The position numbers and the translations under genes are program-made. A stretch of 6,021 bases of DNA, from NCBI GenBank assembly GCA_964550465.1, contig CAZJZH010000053.1, forward strand, positions 1 to 6,021, in the 5' to 3' direction. Positions 5,132 to 6,021 of this stretch are shown in pieces (within the stretch, counting starts at the first letter, position 1; each line of letters starts with the position of its first letter). The DNA comes from CAZJZH01 sp964550465 (lineage in GTDB: Bacteria; Patescibacteriota; Patescibacteriia; JACRDY01). The notes beneath the pieces were generated by a model. It saw only the letters and a list, made by a program, of their open reading frames with translations. It was not told the origin of the DNA and ran no database searches.

Positions 5132-6021
5132 TTAGGAGTCGTCGTCGGCGAGCAGCGCGGCGATGCCGTCACGTCGCTGGAGTAGCAGATCGAGCTGAGC
5201 CTGCGCCGCGGCGATGTCCGCCTCACAGGCGGCCAGTGCTTGCCGTAGCAGGTCGTCACTGGTGGCACCGGTGCCGGCCGTGGCGAGCTGAGCCTGCGCT
5301 ACTGGGGCAGCTACTACCGGTTGAGCCGGCGGTGTGGTCGGCGGAGTAGAACGGCGCGGTTGCTTCTTACCAGCTGCTTTGTTCAGCTGCTGGCGTAGAT
5401 CGTCCGTCAGGACCGGCACCTCTTTGACGACCAGCAGATGCTTAGCACCATCACTGGTGTCTGTCGGTGTCTGTACGTCGCTGACAAAGCCGCTGCTGGT
5501 CAGGCGCTGCTGATCGTCGTCCGGTAGTCGGTTGAAGACTGTCGGGGACAAGCGGTACGAGGGGCGGTCAGCGCCGTTGACGTTGATAGCTTTGACTAGC
5601 ACCCGGCTGAACAGCAGATGCTTGATGAGTACCGCTCGATTCCGACGGGACTTATGTAGCAAGCTTTTGGTTTCTGCTTGGTGATAATTAGCAAAGCGAT
5701 CACGCAAGCCCTGTTGTTGAGTTGGCCAGACAAAGTCAAGCGCCTCAGCTTCTTGCTGGAAGCGATCCAGGCTGAGAACAAAGAAGATCTCTTGACCAAT
5801 CCGTGTTAACGGCAGCGTGTCACCCAACCGCTGTAGCTTATCGAGCAGTTGAGCTGCGTCTTTACGAAACTGCGGTCGAGACTTGTGATAGATACGCGTA
5901 CCTACCTTACGTGTTGTACCCACAGCACCTCCTTTGCGCGAGTTTGGTCGTTGCTTGATAATTTGCTGATCCAGTTCTTGGCGTAGATCGTCTGTCAGTG
6001 TGGGGATAGGAGACAAATAGT
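5132..6021 (-). CDS. Uncharacterised protein with duplicated LTDDLRQ segment (5' end probably missing)
   Basis: I do not recognise this protein. The frame runs from the right edge to TAA at 5132-5134. Numbering starts from a TTG at 6014-6016, giving 294 residues, but the frame is still open beyond it. There is no in-frame ATG, so the start is either upstream of the window, this TTG, or the GTG at 5921-5923. The segment at residues 4-24 (IPTLTDDLRQEL...) recurs at 200-220 (VPVLTDDLRQQL...). Between them is a basic, probably folded region (about 40-180) with FFVLSLDRF and RNRAVLIKHLLFSRVLVKAI. A Pro/Ala/Thr/Gln linker (222-250) leads to a helical, coiled-coil-like C-terminus (254-290) and a DDDS end. 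I saw no signal peptide or membrane helix. The gene converges on the secY operon and shares its terminator. It appears richer in G+C than the ribosomal genes. Confidence 0.7.
   Translation of the reverse strand, partial: YLSPIPTLTDDLRQELDQQIIKQRPNSRKGGAVGTTRKVGTRIYHKSRPQFRKDAAQLLDKLQRLGDTLPLTRIGQEIFFVLSLDRFQQEAEALDFVWPTQQQGLRDRFANYHQAETKSLLHKSRRNRAVLIKHLLFSRVLVKAINVNGADRPSYRLSPTVFNRLPDDDQQRLTSSGFVSDVQTPTDTSDGAKHLLVVKEVPVLTDDLRQQLNKAAGKKQPRRSTPPTTPPAQPVVAAPVAQAQLATAGTGATSDDLLRQALAACEADIAAAQAQLDLLLQRRDGIAALLADDDS
5357..5419 (-). repeat. Internal protein repeat, copy 2 (residues 200-220)
   Basis: This encodes VPVLTDDLRQQLNKAAGKKQP, matching the copy at 5945-6007. At DNA level the core (5391-5410 on the + strand) matches 5979-5998 at 19 of 20 bases. 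Across the shared LTDDLRQ codons the two differences, ACG/ACA for Thr and CAG/CAA for Gln, are both silent third-position changes. That pattern indicates both copies are translated in this frame. Confidence 0.75.
5921..5935 (-). promoter_or_regulatory. Shine-Dalgarno-like site with GTG inside the minus-strand ORF
   Basis: On the minus strand AAAGGAGGT (5935 down to 5927) is followed after GCT by an in-frame GTG (5923-5921), residue 32 of the ORF. A near-perfect anti-16S match ahead of a possible start codon could give a 263-residue product. The spacing, 3-4 nt, is shorter than ideal. The translated repeat copy upstream argues that coding begins before this point, so this may be an internal start or simply the Lys-Gly-Gly codons. 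Confidence 0.35.
5945..6007 (-). repeat. Internal protein repeat, copy 1 (residues 4-24)
   Basis: This encodes IPTLTDDLRQELDQQIIKQRP and pairs with the copy at 5357-5419, 196 residues further on. Similarity is strongest over LTDDLRQ-x-L and fades into a Lys/Gln-rich, Pro-ended stretch in both. The region between the copies does not obviously repeat, so this looks like a short duplicated motif and not a repeated whole domain. More copies could lie beyond the window edge. Confidence 0.75.

Noticed and set aside
4924..5349. 141-residue + strand ORF starting with GTG after secY
   Set aside because: It overlaps the SD-supported 50-residue ORF in another frame, runs through the bidirectional terminator, and then runs antisense to the minus-strand gene. 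Its Arg/Pro/Ala-rich C-terminal half looks like an antisense shadow.
1..6021. tRNA, rRNA, CRISPR array, insertion sequence or attachment site
   Set aside because: I saw no cloverleaf, no regularly spaced direct repeats, no transposase motif and no terminal inverted repeats with target duplications.

Overview
This window holds the second half of a bacterial spc ribosomal-protein operon on the + strand, ending with secY. It is followed by a 50-residue membrane ORF, a terminator region, and a convergent minus-strand gene that I do not recognise. Gene order is rplX (cut by the left edge), rplE, rpsN, rpsH, rplF, rplR, rpsE, rplO, secY.

The likely source is a member of the Candidate Phyla Radiation (Patescibacteria), perhaps Saccharibacteria-like. 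The support is the absence of rpmD (L30) between rpsE and rplO, which is a known trait of that radiation, plus a long low-complexity tailed S5 and very tight gene packing. Base composition is close to half G+C by eye. The phylum call is an inference. Absence of L30 alone is not diagnostic, and no 16S sequence is present.

Positions 1-4849 are nine tightly packed genes with gaps of 1 to 17 nt and no overlaps. They encode large-subunit proteins L24, L5, L6, L18 and L15, small-subunit proteins S14, S8 and S5, and the SecY translocon channel. None of the eight visible start codons has a convincing Shine-Dalgarno sequence, yet every one is an ATG preceded by T. Translation of the cluster therefore probably relies on coupling or reinitiation and on start-codon context.

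Positions 4850-5041 hold a 7-bp hairpin, then a strong AAGGAG ribosome binding site, then a Trp/Tyr-rich 50-residue ORF with one probable membrane segment. Positions 5043-5120 hold a terminator that should work in both directions and a second perfect 10-bp hairpin. Positions 5132-6021 are a minus-strand ORF still open at the right edge. It carries an internal duplicated LTDDLRQ-type segment, a Pro/Ala linker and a short coiled-coil-like C-terminus, and it has no recognised family.

The genes usually found after secY (adk, map, infA, rpmJ and the rpsM-rpsK group) are not here, so the ribosomal operon appears to end at or just after the small ORF. All 11 visible stop codons are TAA or TAG. The conserved proteins read through at full length with the standard code.
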